DNA of 64,000 nucleotides from positions 14,756,001 to 14,820,000 of the forward strand of contig OZ231128.1 of assembly GCA_965153355.1 (NCBI GenBank), read 5' to 3'. The stretch comes from Flaccisagitta enflata. Lineage: Eukaryota > Chaetognatha > Sagittoidea > Aphragmophora. Made by a program: the position numbers and the translations under genes. Positions 35,255 through 47,129 of the stretch are shown here, one piece after another. Numbering within the stretch: position 1 is the stretch's first letter; the number at the start of each line of letters is the position of its first letter. Under the pieces are notes generated by a model, which had not been told where the DNA came from, did not search any database, and worked only from the letters and a program-made list of their open reading frames with translations.

Positions 35255-35449
35255 AACAAGGCCGGATACACAGCTACCGAAGTCGCATGCGGGTGGGCAG
35301 GGGCTATGTTTGAGGTCACCAGACCATTTGGGCAGGAGCAGGGAGGTCAAAGTAATAAAATCATAAAATAAAGTAGTGTGACCAACAGACCAACCGACTG
35401 ACCGACGGACAAAGCGGGTTGTAGAGTCGCGTGCACGCGACTAAAAATA
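35255..35449 (+). mobile_element. family B element, full length
   Basis: ACAAGGCCGGATACACAGC, near-end motif AGTCGCATGCGGGTGGG, GGGCAGGAGCAGGG, GACCGACGGACAAAGCGG, and the perfect hairpin AGTCGCGTGCACGCGACT. Confidence 0.96.
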
Positions 35450-35760
35450 AAGGCTGTATATTGTGAGACATTATTTGCTGATTAGAAAAGATACTGAGTC
35501 TGACCATTTGCAAAGAACACACAACGCAATCCTCCTTATTACTTCTGTACTGGTAACGGGTCAGGGATTTTTAAGGAAAGGGTCAAGGATCTTCTTGATA
35601 GTTCTCAATTGATCCCAGTCAGTTCACTTATCCTTTTAGATCTTTTTGGGATCCTCTTGGATCCAGATCCGGAGCTCCTCCTAGTGCATTAAATTAAGCT
35701 CAATTTTCTTTGCAAAAATCTGATTCAGTGCATGACACTCGGTGTATCATAGATATACTA

Positions 35761-35764
<4 letters not shown>

Positions 35765-35797
<33 letters not shown>

Positions 35798-35830
35798 CAG
35801 AGAGAAAGAAAGAAAGAGCGACAGAGAGAG
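35765..35830 (+). repeat. (AG)n array
   Basis: AG with AAAG and CAGA interruptions. Confidence 0.9.
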
Positions 35831-35904
35831 TAAGTAGTCTGATAAGCGCCATATCTGAGCATATTATTCATTTAAATTGAACAAAAGAAGAATATATTCT
35901 TTCT

Positions 35905-36055
<151 letters not shown>

Positions 36056-36364
36056 GCCAAAACACATATCTAACAATTATAACACCCTGTACTATCACTA
36101 CATAATGAATCACAATTTTCAAATAAAAAACTTTGCTTACATTGTTTCTTTAGAATTGCTCTACTGGATCGGATCTGAGATCCCAAACTTAACTAAAAAG
36201 TATTCCTGTTCCGGATCTGGTTCTCAACATGAATTTAAAGGCAATGATAACCGGATTCTTATGTAGTGATATAATTGACCCTGTTCCGCGATTGAAGATC
36301 CCTGTTCCGTTAATGGCGGTTTAAATGCCTTGTGGAACAATTGACAAAAAAAAAACTAGAAAAA

Positions 36365-36500
36365 AAATGTTCTTAGATCTTAAGTACTTTAGGCCTAATG
36401 TTCTTAAATTTTTGGAAAAATGAAAGCTTACAATGTTTTTAGCAAGTTCTTAAATTTTTGACAATTTGAAGCCTAACGTTCTTATAAACTTGGTTCTTAA
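36365..36500 (+). repeat. dispersed GTTCTTAAATT repeat, second copy
   Basis: TGTTCTTAAATTTTTGG twice and AAGCCTAACGTTCTTATAA; related to 35022-35170 and 43545-43890. Confidence 0.5.
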
Positions 36501-36544
36501 AATAAAAATAAGTGTACTCCGCGTGGAACGTCAAATGTTTGCGT

Positions 36545-36607
36545 CACCGTTAGACTGACAGACCGCCAGACACAGATAATTAAGGAGGTGGGAGGGTGCA
36601 CCTAAAA
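36545..36607 (+). mobile_element. family B right-end fragment (GGTGC type), decayed
   Basis: GACTGACAGACCGCCAGACA and the end GGGTGCACCTAAAAA. Confidence 0.5.
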
Positions 36608-37136
36608 AGTGGAAGGTCCAAGAAGGGTCACAATATTGTGGCAGACGGGTGGGTAGGGGCATTCAACCCCTAGCCTCACCCCATCGCCCCCTAAACAAGC
36701 CCCTCCTCCCACCAACACAGGCAAGACACACATCAAAATGTGCGTTTCTGAAACTTTCGACTCCTGCTTTACGGGAGAACCAACGGACCAACTAACGGAA
36801 GGGCAACTAATAAGAAAATTACGGTTGAAGATTAGGGAATCACGATCTCGGTTGCGCAATCGACGTTATTTCAGTGCTCATAATCTGAAGTCGGAGACCG
36901 ATCACGTAATTTCATGCGAAAGAGAATAAAAAAAAAAAAAGATGCGAATCGTGGGATGGATACCCCGGTGCCAACTATGGCTGTTCCATAGTCGCTAATT
37001 AAGGCCTCCAAAATAGCCAAAATAATTTGTTTAATTGTTAACAAAATGCTATAAAGTGTATGAATATACTATTAATTACATGATAAATTATTAGTTACAT
37101 GATAAATATTAGGAAACAAAATAAGATCTACATAAG
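36608..37136. other. no gene; possible decayed family B inverse at 36635-36800
   Basis: GACGGGTGGGTAGGGGCATT and CGGACCAACTAACGG resemble parts of family B, but no clean ends remain. Confidence 0.35.
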
Positions 37137-37727
37137 TCACAGTGCAAACGAAGGCAAAATCAGGCAACCATACATATTCATAACCTGCTTTACTTTTAAA
37201 TTATAACATATCAAAGTATATTTTGGTTATTTTAGTTTTATTTTTCACATACTTAATGCTTAAAAATAAAAACAAACCAAGAGACTTGATATTTCATTGG
37301 TGAGAGACAGAAACAATCACTCTTTTGCAAGAATTTGCTGAAAATACAGTTGCAAAATTTTAAGAAGCAGTTAGGTGAAATTCTTAGACTGTCTCCAGAT
37401 GCAAATTTTTGCATATCTAGGAACATAGCCCTATTATTTTTTTGTTTTGGAAATGCAAATTTATCAAATTAAAAGCCGGCTTAAAATTTCACCCAAGACA
37501 ACTCTGATTGCAAAATTAATTTTTCTTTCTAAATCCACAATTTTTTTCATCATTTATCTTCGTTTTTCTTATATTTAGGTGAGATATCAACTATCTTTCA
37601 TGCAAAAATATCATTTATAAGAATGAATAAACCTATTTTTAGTTTAAAAAATCATCATTTGATGATATTTAAAATTGTCAAAAAAATGTGTTGACTCAAT
37701 AAATTTTATCTTTGTCTGCACTGTGAC
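37137..37727. mobile_element. ~590-bp AT-rich MITE, ends TCACAGTGCA
   Basis: TCACAGTGCAAACGAAGGC at the left pairs with the inverse of TTTGTCTGCACTGTGA at the right. Inner partial pairing includes GGTGAAATT with AATTTCACC. No coding frame. Confidence 0.65.
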
Positions 37728-38400
37728 ATAAAAACATGCTTAGATTTATTGAATGATTTTAAAAGATAAATGCAATTTTTAAAGAATATTTGATAAACAG
37801 AAAATTTATTTTGAAAAAAAATTATTAATAGATTTTTTATTGCCTGCATGGGACTTTGCACACTTCGGTTATATAAATTAATCAAGCTTTAGTATCAATT
37901 TACTGTATAAATCAATATAAAAAAAATTAATTTCAAATTCAAATCAAATTTTGCAGTAGCTATTTGATTAACTTTTGTTTGCAAGATATAAAAGGTCAAG
38001 CATAGATAAACTAACAGTTTTATATAACCAAAAATTCTTAACAATTTTGATAAACAGTTTGTTATCAAAGCATTTTCAATCATCTACTTTATTCATTGCA
38101 TTTATTATGTTGATTATTTTTATTTCATAAATTAAAGATAATTTTTTAGGCTAAAAAAAATGAAAAAAAAATATAAATATCATTAGATAAATTTTTATAC
38201 TTTTAAAATTTTCAGCTAAAACATTAAAATATAAATAAAACTATAAATCAAACTTTGTAATAAATCAAAAAAATAATAATCCAAAAATCATATTTTAGCT
38301 ACATTTGTTCTTTTGTTAACCTACATACATGGTTCATGTCTTAGTTAGCAGCTCTTCTAATTTTTTTTTTTCCTAACTCACTCCTCAGGTAAGGCAGCAA
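37728..38400. other. AT-rich DNA, no feature
   Basis: Strongly AT-rich with no frames above chance. Confidence 0.5.
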
Positions 38401-38407
38401 CAAATTC

Positions 38408-38410
<3 letters not shown>

Positions 38411-38498
<88 letters not shown>
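38411..38498 (+). repeat. (CT)n array
   Basis: About 44 pure CT units. Confidence 0.97.
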
Positions 38499-38499
<1 letters not shown>

Positions 38500-38500
<1 letters not shown>

Positions 38501-39070
38501 AAATCAAGAAAGTGATTCAAAGTTTTGGAAGCCATGCGAAGAATTATTTTATTGACACGCTGGTCAAAGGACAAGGACATGGACATGGACAAAGCGGGCA
38601 GAGAACATTGCAAATCTTAGATCTCAATGAATAGAAACGATTATACCCAATGTTTACCGGATCACGTAGATGATATAAGAAATTCAAAAAGAGGGTAAGG
38701 ACGTATTAATCCCGCAACAATGCATCCTCACCTTTTTGTATAAAAAAAATTTATGGAGTCTGGATAAAAGATAATCAGATATGTATCATCTGCGTGGATC
38801 CCGCCAAGTAAAATGCAAATGATTTAACTTATGAGATTATTCTTAAAGCGCAACTGAATATTCTTTTCTTGAGGTAATCAATTCAGCTTAGAATACGATT
38901 TTGTCAGTCATCATCTGTGTCGGCTCTGTCCTAAAGTACAGTCCATCATCCACACGCGTTTCATACTCACTCCGTCTGCTGTTTTTCAATCCACCGAGAG
39001 CACGTCGAATTACTGGGGCCTCTCTGTGCCATGCGAAAAACCCTTATTTTAAAGGAAGTCAAGTAAGTTT
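38500..39070. other. no gene; GGACAT repeat
   Basis: AAGGACAAGGACATGGACAT at 38566-38590. Nothing else recognised. Confidence 0.4.
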
Positions 39071-39072
39071 TG

Positions 39073-39797
<725 letters not shown>

Positions 39798-39799
39798 AC

Positions 39800-40314
39800 C
39801 CAGTAACTTTCGTTTGCATGGACTACCATATTTGATACCAAAGAGGGTCGGTAGCGAATTGGGTCTACGTTTTGGGAGACTGCTGGGCTAACACTGAAGT
39901 CTTTGTGGAAATATCAAAAGATCTGTGATGTCCTATTTGTTGTTTTTACAACTTTGGACATCTCGTTCATTTGGATTTGATTTCATCAGGTCTATTCATC
40001 GTCAACTAGCGATTCATTCTTTACGGCTCTGCGTCGAATGGTGGACTCGTCAATCGACGGTTATGGTCATCATGGGGAACTCGTTTTTCGCACGGAGGTT
40101 TTGTTCTACACGGAAGCATGATTCATTCATCAGTCAAAGGATCCATCTACAACAATTGGAGCCTTTGGAGGATTCGTTCGTCAGTCTTTCTCGGGCAGCA
40201 CGTTTGTTCAGCAGGTGATTTCTCTCCTAGATCTCACTAGATGACTAGACCCAATCTATGTAATATGAGTCAGCACAGAAGAGCTGCTAGTTCTGGATAA
40301 ACATGTGGGTCTAC
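39800..40314. other. unique-looking DNA, no gene recognised
   Basis: A 97-codon frame at 39925-40218 is not repeat-derived but matches nothing I know and shows no domain. Balanced base composition. Confidence 0.3.
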
Positions 40315-40822
40315 GTGTAGGAGACGGCCGCACTGAGTTTTTACCTTTCCAACCTTAGTTTAATCACCTATTTCAACAGGGTTGAACAATCGGATGGGTT
40401 GGAATTGGGTTTTAGGGTAGGGTTGGGTTAAGGGGTAGGGTTGGGTTTAGGGGTAGGGTTGAGTTTAGGGGTAGGGTTGAGTTTAGGGGTAGGGTTGAGT
40501 TTAGGGGTAGGGTTGCGTTTAGGGGTAGGGTTGAGTTTGGGGGTAGGGTTGAGTTTAGGGGTAGGGTTGAGTTTAGGGGTTGAGTTTAGGGGTAGGGTTG
40601 GGTTTAGGGGTTGGGTTTAGGGGTGGGGTAGGGTTGGGTGTAGGGGTAGGGTTGGGTTTAGGGGTAGGGTTGAGTTTAGGGGCTGGGTTTTGGGGTAGGG
40701 TTGGGTTTAGGGGTAGGGTTAGGTTAAGTGGTAGGGATGTCACTAACAATTCATTGTAAGAGTGGCATCACATGAAAAAATGCGGAAACGTACATTAACA
40801 TAAGTGCGGCCGTCTCCTACAC
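40315..40822. mobile_element. inverted-ended element carrying a telomere-like array
   Basis: GTGTAGGAGACGGCCGCACT at 40315-40334 and its exact inverse at 40803-40822 enclose the array at 40405-40735. Total about 508 bp. Confidence 0.8.
40405..40735 (+). repeat. telomere-like minisatellite (GGGTAGGGTTGAGTTTAG)
   Basis: About 18 units of 18 bp with variants TTGGG/TTGAG and some 11-12-bp short units. Rich in TTTAGGGG and GTAGGG, G-quadruplex-prone on the plus strand. Confidence 0.93.
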
Positions 40823-40865
40823 CTTTGCCAAGATGTGAACAAGAGTAGCTAAAAGTGATACCTAG

Positions 40866-41272
40866 TACAGATAGGACCCTAATAAGAGCGGAGGAGGGAC
40901 CCAATTGTTACATGCCCCCCCCCTACAGCTTAAATGGTTTATTCAATTTCCTCATTTGCAATGGTGATTGACACCTTAAGTTGATACAATTGGCGCCACC
41001 GTGACGATTTTTCAATTTCAACCTTTAACCCCCAAACAGGCTAATTTTCTATGAAAATTTGAGAAAAAAAATTATTCAATTTTTTGAACTTTGGGGGTGG
41101 TTTGAAGGGGTTCAGGGTGGAAATTGAAAAATCGCCATGGTGGTGCCATTTCATTCCACTTAAAGTGTCAACCGCCACTGCAATTGTGGAAATTGGTTGA
41201 ACTATGTGAGCTGTAGGGGGGGCATGCAACACTTAGGGTCCCTCCTCCACTCTTATTAGGGTCCCGTCTGTA
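40866..41272. mobile_element. 407-bp near-complete palindromic MITE (TACAG...CTGTA)
   Basis: GACCCTAATAAGAGCGGAGG at 40876 pairs with the inverse of CTCCACTCTTATTAGGGTC. Pairing continues inward through CATGCCCCCCC/GGGGGGGCATG, the ATTG/CAAT stretches and GATTTTTCAATTTC with GAAATTGAAAAATC. The unpaired centre is only about 41050-41085. TA-bordered CAG ends suggest a mariner-type transposase in trans. Confidence 0.9.
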
Positions 41273-41515
41273 GTAGTTGCGCGCGTTGTATCTTATCGCA
41301 CATCAATTCAAAAGGTACCATTGGCTCAGGAAAAATTATGATCAACATCATGCAGGAAAGCTGTTCTTAGGACCGTCAGGAACCTAGTTAATGAGATCAT
41401 TAAGATCATTAAAGATGGTCGTAAAATTCCGTCGGGATCTGTAAAATTGAGAGGAGAGAGCCCGATTGGCCCTGCCCAAAAAATCACTAGAAAAAGGCCT
41501 GTCCATAAGTCTTGA
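41273..41515. other. no feature recognised
   Basis: Short unique-looking stretch. Confidence 0.4.
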
Positions 41516-41517
41516 GT

Positions 41518-41620
41518 CTACTTGAGTGTAGGGGTAGGGTGGAGTGTACGGGTAGGGTGGAGTGTACGGGTAGGGTGGAGTGTACGAGTAGGGTGGAGTG
41601 TAGGGTAGGGCGGCTACCTG
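41518..41620 (+). repeat. 18-bp minisatellite (AGGGTGGAGTGTACGGGT)
   Basis: About five units, a close variant of the 41934-43013 satellite unit. Confidence 0.9.
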
Positions 41621-41684
41621 GAGGGTCAAATGTGGTCAAAATTTAGAATGCCTAAGCCAACTAACCATACGCTCTTTGTTGTAT

Positions 41685-41858
41685 TTAAATGGGAATTGAG
41701 GCAAGTGGAGATCGGTATCTGGAGAGAAAACCCGCACGGCAACACTGTAGAGTTTCAATGGGCGTAAAATTGCTCTCAAATACTTTACCATTGTGTTGCC
41801 GTGCGGGTTTCTTGATCAAATACCGTCTGCTGCTTGTCTGATTTACTGCCCAAATGCT
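41685..41858. mobile_element. ~170-bp hairpin MITE
   Basis: AAACCCGCACGGCAACAC (41728-41745) is the exact inverse of 41793-41810, with weaker pairing outward (GGCAAGTGGAGATCGGTAT against the inverse of ATACCGTCTGCTGCTTG). The loop is about 47 bp. Confidence 0.8.
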
Positions 41859-41933
41859 ACCTAGCATGGATGGTTAGATGGCGGAGGAATTTTAGATTTT
41901 GAGCTAAATTCACCCTTCAGGTAACCAGCTTAG

Positions 41934-43013
41934 TGTAGGGGTAAGGTCGAGTGTAGGGGTAAGGTCGAGTGTAGGGGTAAGGTCGAGTGTAGGGGTAAGG
42001 TCGAGTGTAGGGGTAAGGTCGAGTGTAGGGGTAAGGTCGAGTGTAGGGGTAAGGTCGAGTGTAGGGGTAAGGTCGAGTGTAGGGGTAAGGTCGAGTGTAG
42101 GGGTAAGGTCGAGTGTAGGGGTAAGGTCGAGTGTAGGGGTAAGGTCGAGTGTAGGGGTAAGGTCGAGTGTAGGGGTAAGGTCGAGTGTAGGGGTAAGGTC
42201 GAGTGTAGGGGTAAGGTCGAGTGTAGGGGTAAGGTCGAGTGTAGGGGTGGGTCGAGTGTGAGGTAAGGTCGAGTGTAGGGGTAAGGTCGAGTGTAGGGGT
42301 GGAGGTGGAGTGTGGGGTAAGGTCGAGTGTGGGGTAAGGTCGAGTGTAGGGGGGTAAGGTCGAGTGTGGGGTAAGGTCGAGTGTAGGGGTAAGGTCGAGT
42401 GTAGGGGTAAGGTCGAGTGTAGGGGTAAGGTCGAGTGTAGGGGTAAGGTCGAGTGTAGGTAGGTCGAGTGTAGGGGTAAGGTCGAGTGTGGGGTAAGGTC
42501 GAGTGTAGGGGGTAAGGTCGAGTGTAAGGGGTAGGTCGAGTGTAGGGGTGGGTCGAGTGTGGTAAGGTCGAGTGTAGGGGTAAGTCGAGTGTAGGGGTAG
42601 GTCGGAGTGTGAGGTAGGTCGAGTGTAGGGGTAGGTCGAGTGTAGGGGTAAGGTCGAGTGTAGGGGTAGGTCGAGAGTGTGAGGGTAAGGTCGAGTGTAG
42701 GGGTAAGGTCGAGTGTGAGGTAAGGTCGAGTGTAGGGGTAAGGTCGAGTGTAGGGGTAAGGTCGAGTGTGGGGTAAGGTCGAGTGTAGGGGTAAGGTCGA
42801 GTGTAGGGGTAGGGTCGAGTGTAGGGGTAAGGTCGAGTGTAGGGGTAAGGTCGAGTGTAGGGGTAAGGTCGAGTGTAGGGGTAAGGTCGAGTGTAGGGGT
42901 AAGGTCGAGAGTAGGGGTAAGGTCGAGTGTAGGGGTAAGGTCGAGTGTAGGGGTAAGGTCGAGTGTAGGGGTAAGGTCGAGTGTAGGGGTAAGGTCGAGT
43001 GTAGGGGTAAGGT
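41934..43013 (+). repeat. 18-bp satellite (GTGTAGGGGTAAGGTCGA), ~60 units
   Basis: Near-identical units on both flanks (41934-42245 and 42760-43013). Between them, about 42245-42760, units carry many one- to four-base indels, mostly in the G-run, with GTGAGG, GTGGGG and lost-A variants. The 450-residue PYPYTR frame is a by-product. Confidence 0.97.
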
Positions 43014-43034
43014 AGGGGATTGTTTACTCTTTTT

Positions 43035-43528
43035 GGGCAGCGGTCCCCAAGGGCCGATGTCCTGTAGGACACAGGGGTGTATTTCCTTACGTGCATCCTT
43101 ACGTCCGTACGTATGTTCCCCCCCTGAACCTTCTCAATTCTCAAATTTTCATTGAATAACATGGGAGAATGACAAAATGCAAACCTCCCATTGAATAAAA
43201 TGGAAAAATGACAACTTGCAAACTTCCCATTGAATAACATAGAAAATTTACAAACAATAGAAAAATGCACATTTTCCATCAAATAACATGGAAAATCAAC
43301 AAAAAATTTTTAAAAATGCAAAATAGCAATTGGATAACATGGAAAATTGACAAAAAAATAAAATTCCTATTGAATAACATGGAAAATTGACAATAAATTG
43401 TAGAAAATACATAGCTCCCATTGAATATCATGGAAAATTGCCTGTAAGGCCTGAAATATGCCTTCTCAGGACATAAGGAAATTCACCCCTGTGTCCTACA
43501 GGACATCAGCCCTTTGAGGCCGCTGCCC
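43035..43528. mobile_element. family A-like element, GTCCTGTAGGACAC subtype
   Basis: Ends GGGCAGCGGTCCCCAAGGG and its inverse CCTTTGAGGCCGCTGCCC. The inner ends GTCCTGTAGGACACAGGGGT, then ATTTCCTTA, are mirrored at 43465-43505. The core is about five 40-50-bp AT-rich units of the type CCCATTGAATAACATGGAAA. It lies against the right edge of the 18-bp satellite. Confidence 0.9.
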
Positions 43529-43544
43529 TGCTCTCACTCCACCT

Positions 43545-43890
43545 CTTCAGTTGAACATTCTTAGAGCGTTCTTAATTTCAAATACTATATGAACTATAAG
43601 AAACCTTATAATATACTATTACTCAATTACAGTAATTTTTTTTTTTAAATGCTGTTAATACAAATTATGCCAATTATTAAAGTCTGGGGATATTTTAATA
43701 ATATTCATTTGAAAAAATATAAAATTTCATCTTAATTATACTAAAATTCAAGTGTTTTCTTATTACTTTTTTAATATCATAGTAAGCGAAATTTTTTCTC
43801 AAGATTTGAAGCCTTGGTATGTTCTTAAGATGTTCTTAATATTTGGGCCATTCAAAGCCTTGATGTTCTCATGAGCTAGGTTCTTATACA
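43545..43890 (+). repeat. dispersed GTTCTTAAATT repeat, third copy
   Basis: ACATTCTTAGAGCGTTCTTA, AAGATGTTCTTAATATTTG and AAGCCTTGATGTTCTCATGA; see 35022-35170. Confidence 0.5.
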
Positions 43891-43906
43891 AAAAAAAAGT
43901 GTAGTT

Positions 43907-43973
43907 GATTTGAGTGTAGGGGAAGGGTAAAGTGTAGGGGTAGGGTTGAGTTGAGTGTAGGGTTTAGTTAAGT

Positions 43974-44032
<59 letters not shown>
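43907..44032 (+). repeat. short GAGTGTAGGGG repeats, then (CT)n
   Basis: Three to four GAGTGTAGGGGWAGGG units up to 43970, then pure CT at 43976-44032. Confidence 0.9.
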
Positions 44033-44034
<2 letters not shown>

Positions 44035-44035
<1 letters not shown>

Positions 44036-45043
44036 CGATCGTTCTCTCTTCTTGCTGTCTTTCTCTTTCTTTTCAAACATGACAATTTTTGTTCAAATGT
44101 AGACCAATTTATCTTTTAACGTTTATCTTTTGCATCCTCAGTCGTGGGCGAGGATAGTGGATCATGCGCCTGGACTTTTGCCGCTTTCCGCCAATGTTGT
44201 CGGGCTCGATTGACGGTCACTGAACACATTCAGAATTCTACTACATACCTACGACACATCTTTCTCCAATAAATTCGTCACTGGCCATCTTCCAAATGAA
44301 AAAAATGCAGTTCCTCGTATATCACTTATCAGCTCCTGATCTGCCATCTCTTTCAACTCATAAAGTGCAGCACCCCCTACTATTTCAATCTTAATATATT
44401 AAAGATATATCTTTAAGGGAATCAAAGATAACATCACTTAATAATCGAGATGCATTTTTAAGCCTTTGGTGTTTTTTTTTTTTTTTTTGACAAGGTTACT
44501 AGGTGTATCTTTAAAGATTAGAGAAAAACACAAATTTCAATTATTCTATGCGCCGTCGCTTATAGATTCTGAGAATTGCTCTTTAATGTAATAATTCCAT
44601 GTAATCTTCTCTCCTCCACTCCCGCTTTTTTTTCACATCCCCATGACGTATTGCTTTGCATAACCAAATGAATTATTTTCTCCCCAGAGTATTGAAACGG
44701 AAAATTATATTTTCAAATTGTATTTAATTTTATTGTACCAGTCATATTTTATGTTTTGGTACTGCCAAATGTGATAATTTCCTTGAATTTTCTTTTATTC
44801 GGCGCCTCCTTCCCAGTTTTGTCTTCTCTTATCTTTTTCCCCTTCCCTCCCCTATTTCCGAACCCTTTGTTTTCCCCACCCCCTTTCCGGTTAGCATGAA
44901 GAAAGCCAGACTTGCGAATTTGCTAAATTGACTTAGAATGACTAAAATGATTTATAATGACTTCAACTGATTGCCCCTCACCGGAGATCGCGATCGGAAA
45001 TGTAATTCCTGTTGCTGCCCTTGGAATGACGAAGAATACTTTT
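44035..45043. other. no gene recognised
   Basis: T-run at 44471-44487. A small AATGACTTAAAATGA-type patch at 44930-44965 resembles the internal repeat of one family B subfamily. Confidence 0.4.
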
Positions 45044-45157
45044 TTTAGTCGCCTACACGCGACTCTACACCCCGCTGTGTCCCTCCATCCGTTGGTTGGT
45101 CGGTTGATATGTAAGTGGGTCGGTCCATCTGTTTGTCGCTCTGTCACACTTTTACTT
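45044..45157 (-). mobile_element. family B element, cut at its core by a family C end
   Basis: Hairpin AGTCGCCTACACGCGACT, CTACACCCCGCTGTGTCC, GGTTGGTCGGTTGAT core and CACACTTTTACTTTTTTT. It is followed at once by GTCCCCGATGAAC of family C. Confidence 0.9.
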
Positions 45158-46060
45158 TTTTTGTCCCCGATGAACAGTTTTTGTCGGTAGACTATGAGGT
45201 GGACCTGATACATAGTCAGTCGTTATCGTCGCTTAAAACCTTCTCATATCTTTGGAACCAGACTTAAGAATTTTTTGAAACTTTGCTGGTGTTGTTTATA
45301 GGTCAATAGGAGCTTGTGTACCAATTTTAAAAAAGATTCATTTACTTTTACTACCTGTTGCCTATTATTTTCGTAGTAATGTCTAGTTGAGACTTAAGTA
45401 GTTTACATATGTAGAGGGTAGTAAATTTAATTTGGTATACAAGTAGAGGGTAGTAAATAAACAACCCCTGCAAAATTTGAATTAAACCTGAAGTCTGGTT
45501 TGAAAGATATTAGCTTATTAATGTAGTAATATGTTACTAAGACAGGTGATTTACATGGGCAAAAGGTAGTAAAGGTTTGTGAATTTTTTTTAATTTGGTG
45601 TACAAGTAAAGGGTAGTAAATAAACAACCCCTGTAAAATTCGAAATAAATCTGAAGTCTGGTTTAAAAGATATTAGCTTATTAATGTAGTAATATGTTAC
45701 TAGGACTTAGGCGATTTAGGTAGGCAAAGGGTAGAAAAAGCATGTGAACTTTTTTCTTATTTGGTATACAAGTCGAGGGTAGTAAATACACAACCCCTGC
45801 AAAATTTGAATTGAATCTGAAGTCTGGTTTATGAGATATTAGGTCATTAATGTAGTAATATGTTATTAGGACTTAAGCAGTTTACAAAGGGTAGTAAAGT
45901 TATGTGATTTTTTTTTTAATTTGGCATACAAGTAAAGGATATCAATTGAACAGCCCCTGCAAAATTTGAATAAAATCTGAAGTTTGGTCTGAAAGATATT
46001 AGCTTATTAATGTTGTAATACGTTACTAGGACTTAAGCGATTTATATAAATGATTGGAGT
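45158..46060 (-). mobile_element. family C element, inverted copy
   Basis: GTCCCCGATGAACAGTTTTT and TCGGTAGACTATGAGG correspond to the end hairpin of 33411-33440. AAGTCTGG landmarks at 45491, 45654, 45820 and 45980 show units of 160-166 bp, one unit more than the copy at 32700. Confidence 0.85.
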
Positions 46061-46070
46061 TGATAAATTT

Positions 46071-46452
46071 TTTTAGTCGCGTGCTACGCGACTCTACAAC
46101 CCGCTTTGTCGGTCCGTCCGTCCGTCCGTCCGTCCGTCCGTCCGTCCGTCCGTCGGTCCGTCCGTCACACTTTACTTTTTTATAACATAACATCAAGTCT
46201 TAAGTCATTTTAAGTCATTTAAAGTCATTGATAGTTATTCTAAGTCATTTTGAGTCATTCAAAGTCATTTTGAGTCATTCTAAGTCAGTTTAAGTCATTT
46301 TAAGTCATTTTTGGTTATTTGGTTTTTAAGTCCTTTTTGGTCATTTTAAGTCATTTTCAGTCATTCTAAGTCATTCTAAGTCATTCTAAGTCATTCTAAG
46401 TCATTCTTACCCTGTAAATCTCGCACGCGACTTATAGGTGTTGGCCTTGTTT
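46071..46452 (-). mobile_element. family B element (CCAACACCTA subfamily), 382 bp
   Basis: Hairpin AGTCGCGTGCTACGCGACT, then (CCGT)n of about 12 units, about 20 AAGTCATTCT/TAAGTCATTT units, then TCGCACGCGACTTATAGG and TTGGCCTTGTTT. The longest family B copy; its length comes from the two internal arrays. Confidence 0.96.
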
Positions 46453-46514
46453 CTTGCTCTTTCATTACATTCTGATTTTTTTTCTTTAAATTTGCTATCA
46501 TGGATTTCAAGATT

Positions 46515-46720
46515 CATCTTCAACTACTGAGTACTGTCATCATCCTCAACTACTGTTATTATCTTCAATCAGCTATTGTCAGCTATTGTCATCATCTTCA
46601 ATTACTGTCATCATCTTCAATTACTGTCATCATCTTTAACTACTGTCATCAACTTTAACTACCGTCTATCTTTAACTACTGTCATCATCTTTAACTACTG
46701 TCTTCATCTTCAACTTTGAA
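46515..46720 (+). repeat. ~21-bp repeat (CATCTTCAACTACTGTCATC)
   Basis: About nine degenerate units of CTACTGTCATCATCTTYAA. Confidence 0.85.
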
Positions 46721-46925
46721 AATTTCTTTGAAAGTTTTTGTAAAAATTTATTTGAAAATTTTTTTAGAAATTTTTTTGAAATTTTTTGAAAATGTTTTTT
46801 TTTAAATTTAAGTTTTTTGAAATTTGATTTTAAATATTTAAAAAAATTAAAATTAAAATTTTTTTAAAATTAAAATTTTTAAATTTAAGTTTTTTTTCAG
46901 ATTTTAATCTTTTTTTTTTTAGATT
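46721..46925. repeat. AT-rich degenerate repeat
   Basis: AAATTTTTTTGAAA and TTAAAATTTTTTTAAA runs. Confidence 0.75.
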
Positions 46926-47010
46926 TCTTTTGTGTATTTTCTCGAGTTGCGTTTATGCGACGAGAAAGCTTCAATAATTGCGGTCCCCAGTCGGGGACAA
47001 AAATTATCTT
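46926..47010 (-). mobile_element. palindromic element end, partner type of 32083-32160
   Basis: TCGAGTTGCGTTTATGCGACGAGAAAGCTT in pieces, then GGTCCCCAGTCGGGGAC. Same order as 32083-32160 on the opposite strand. Confidence 0.7.
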
Positions 47011-47129
47011 TTGGCGACAGCTGCTGGTTGATTGTATTGGTTGAATCATCCCATATGGTCCACCCGATCCTCTCCTAAAAGTCATTTCTTTGTCAATCCA
47101 AGTCTTTTATTTGCCAATCCAAGTTATTT

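Noticed and set aside
36602-36929. Paired opposite-strand frames around 36.7 kb as a gene
   Set aside because: The sequence resembles decayed family B DNA (GGTGGGTAGGGGC, GACCAACTAACGG), and the peptide on either strand has no recognised pattern.
39925-40218. 97-residue frame as a gene
   Set aside because: Not repeat-derived, but no domain, signal or splice structure stands out, and 97 codons can arise by chance in 64 kb.
40405-40735. Chromosome end
   Set aside because: The telomere-like array is interstitial, has an 18-bp unit and not a clean hexamer, and lies between exact inverted repeats with ordinary DNA on both sides.
41930-43282. 450-residue PYPYTR open frame
   Set aside because: By-product of the 18-bp satellite; phase shifts give PTLDLT and LPLHST in other parts, as expected from indels in a non-coding array.
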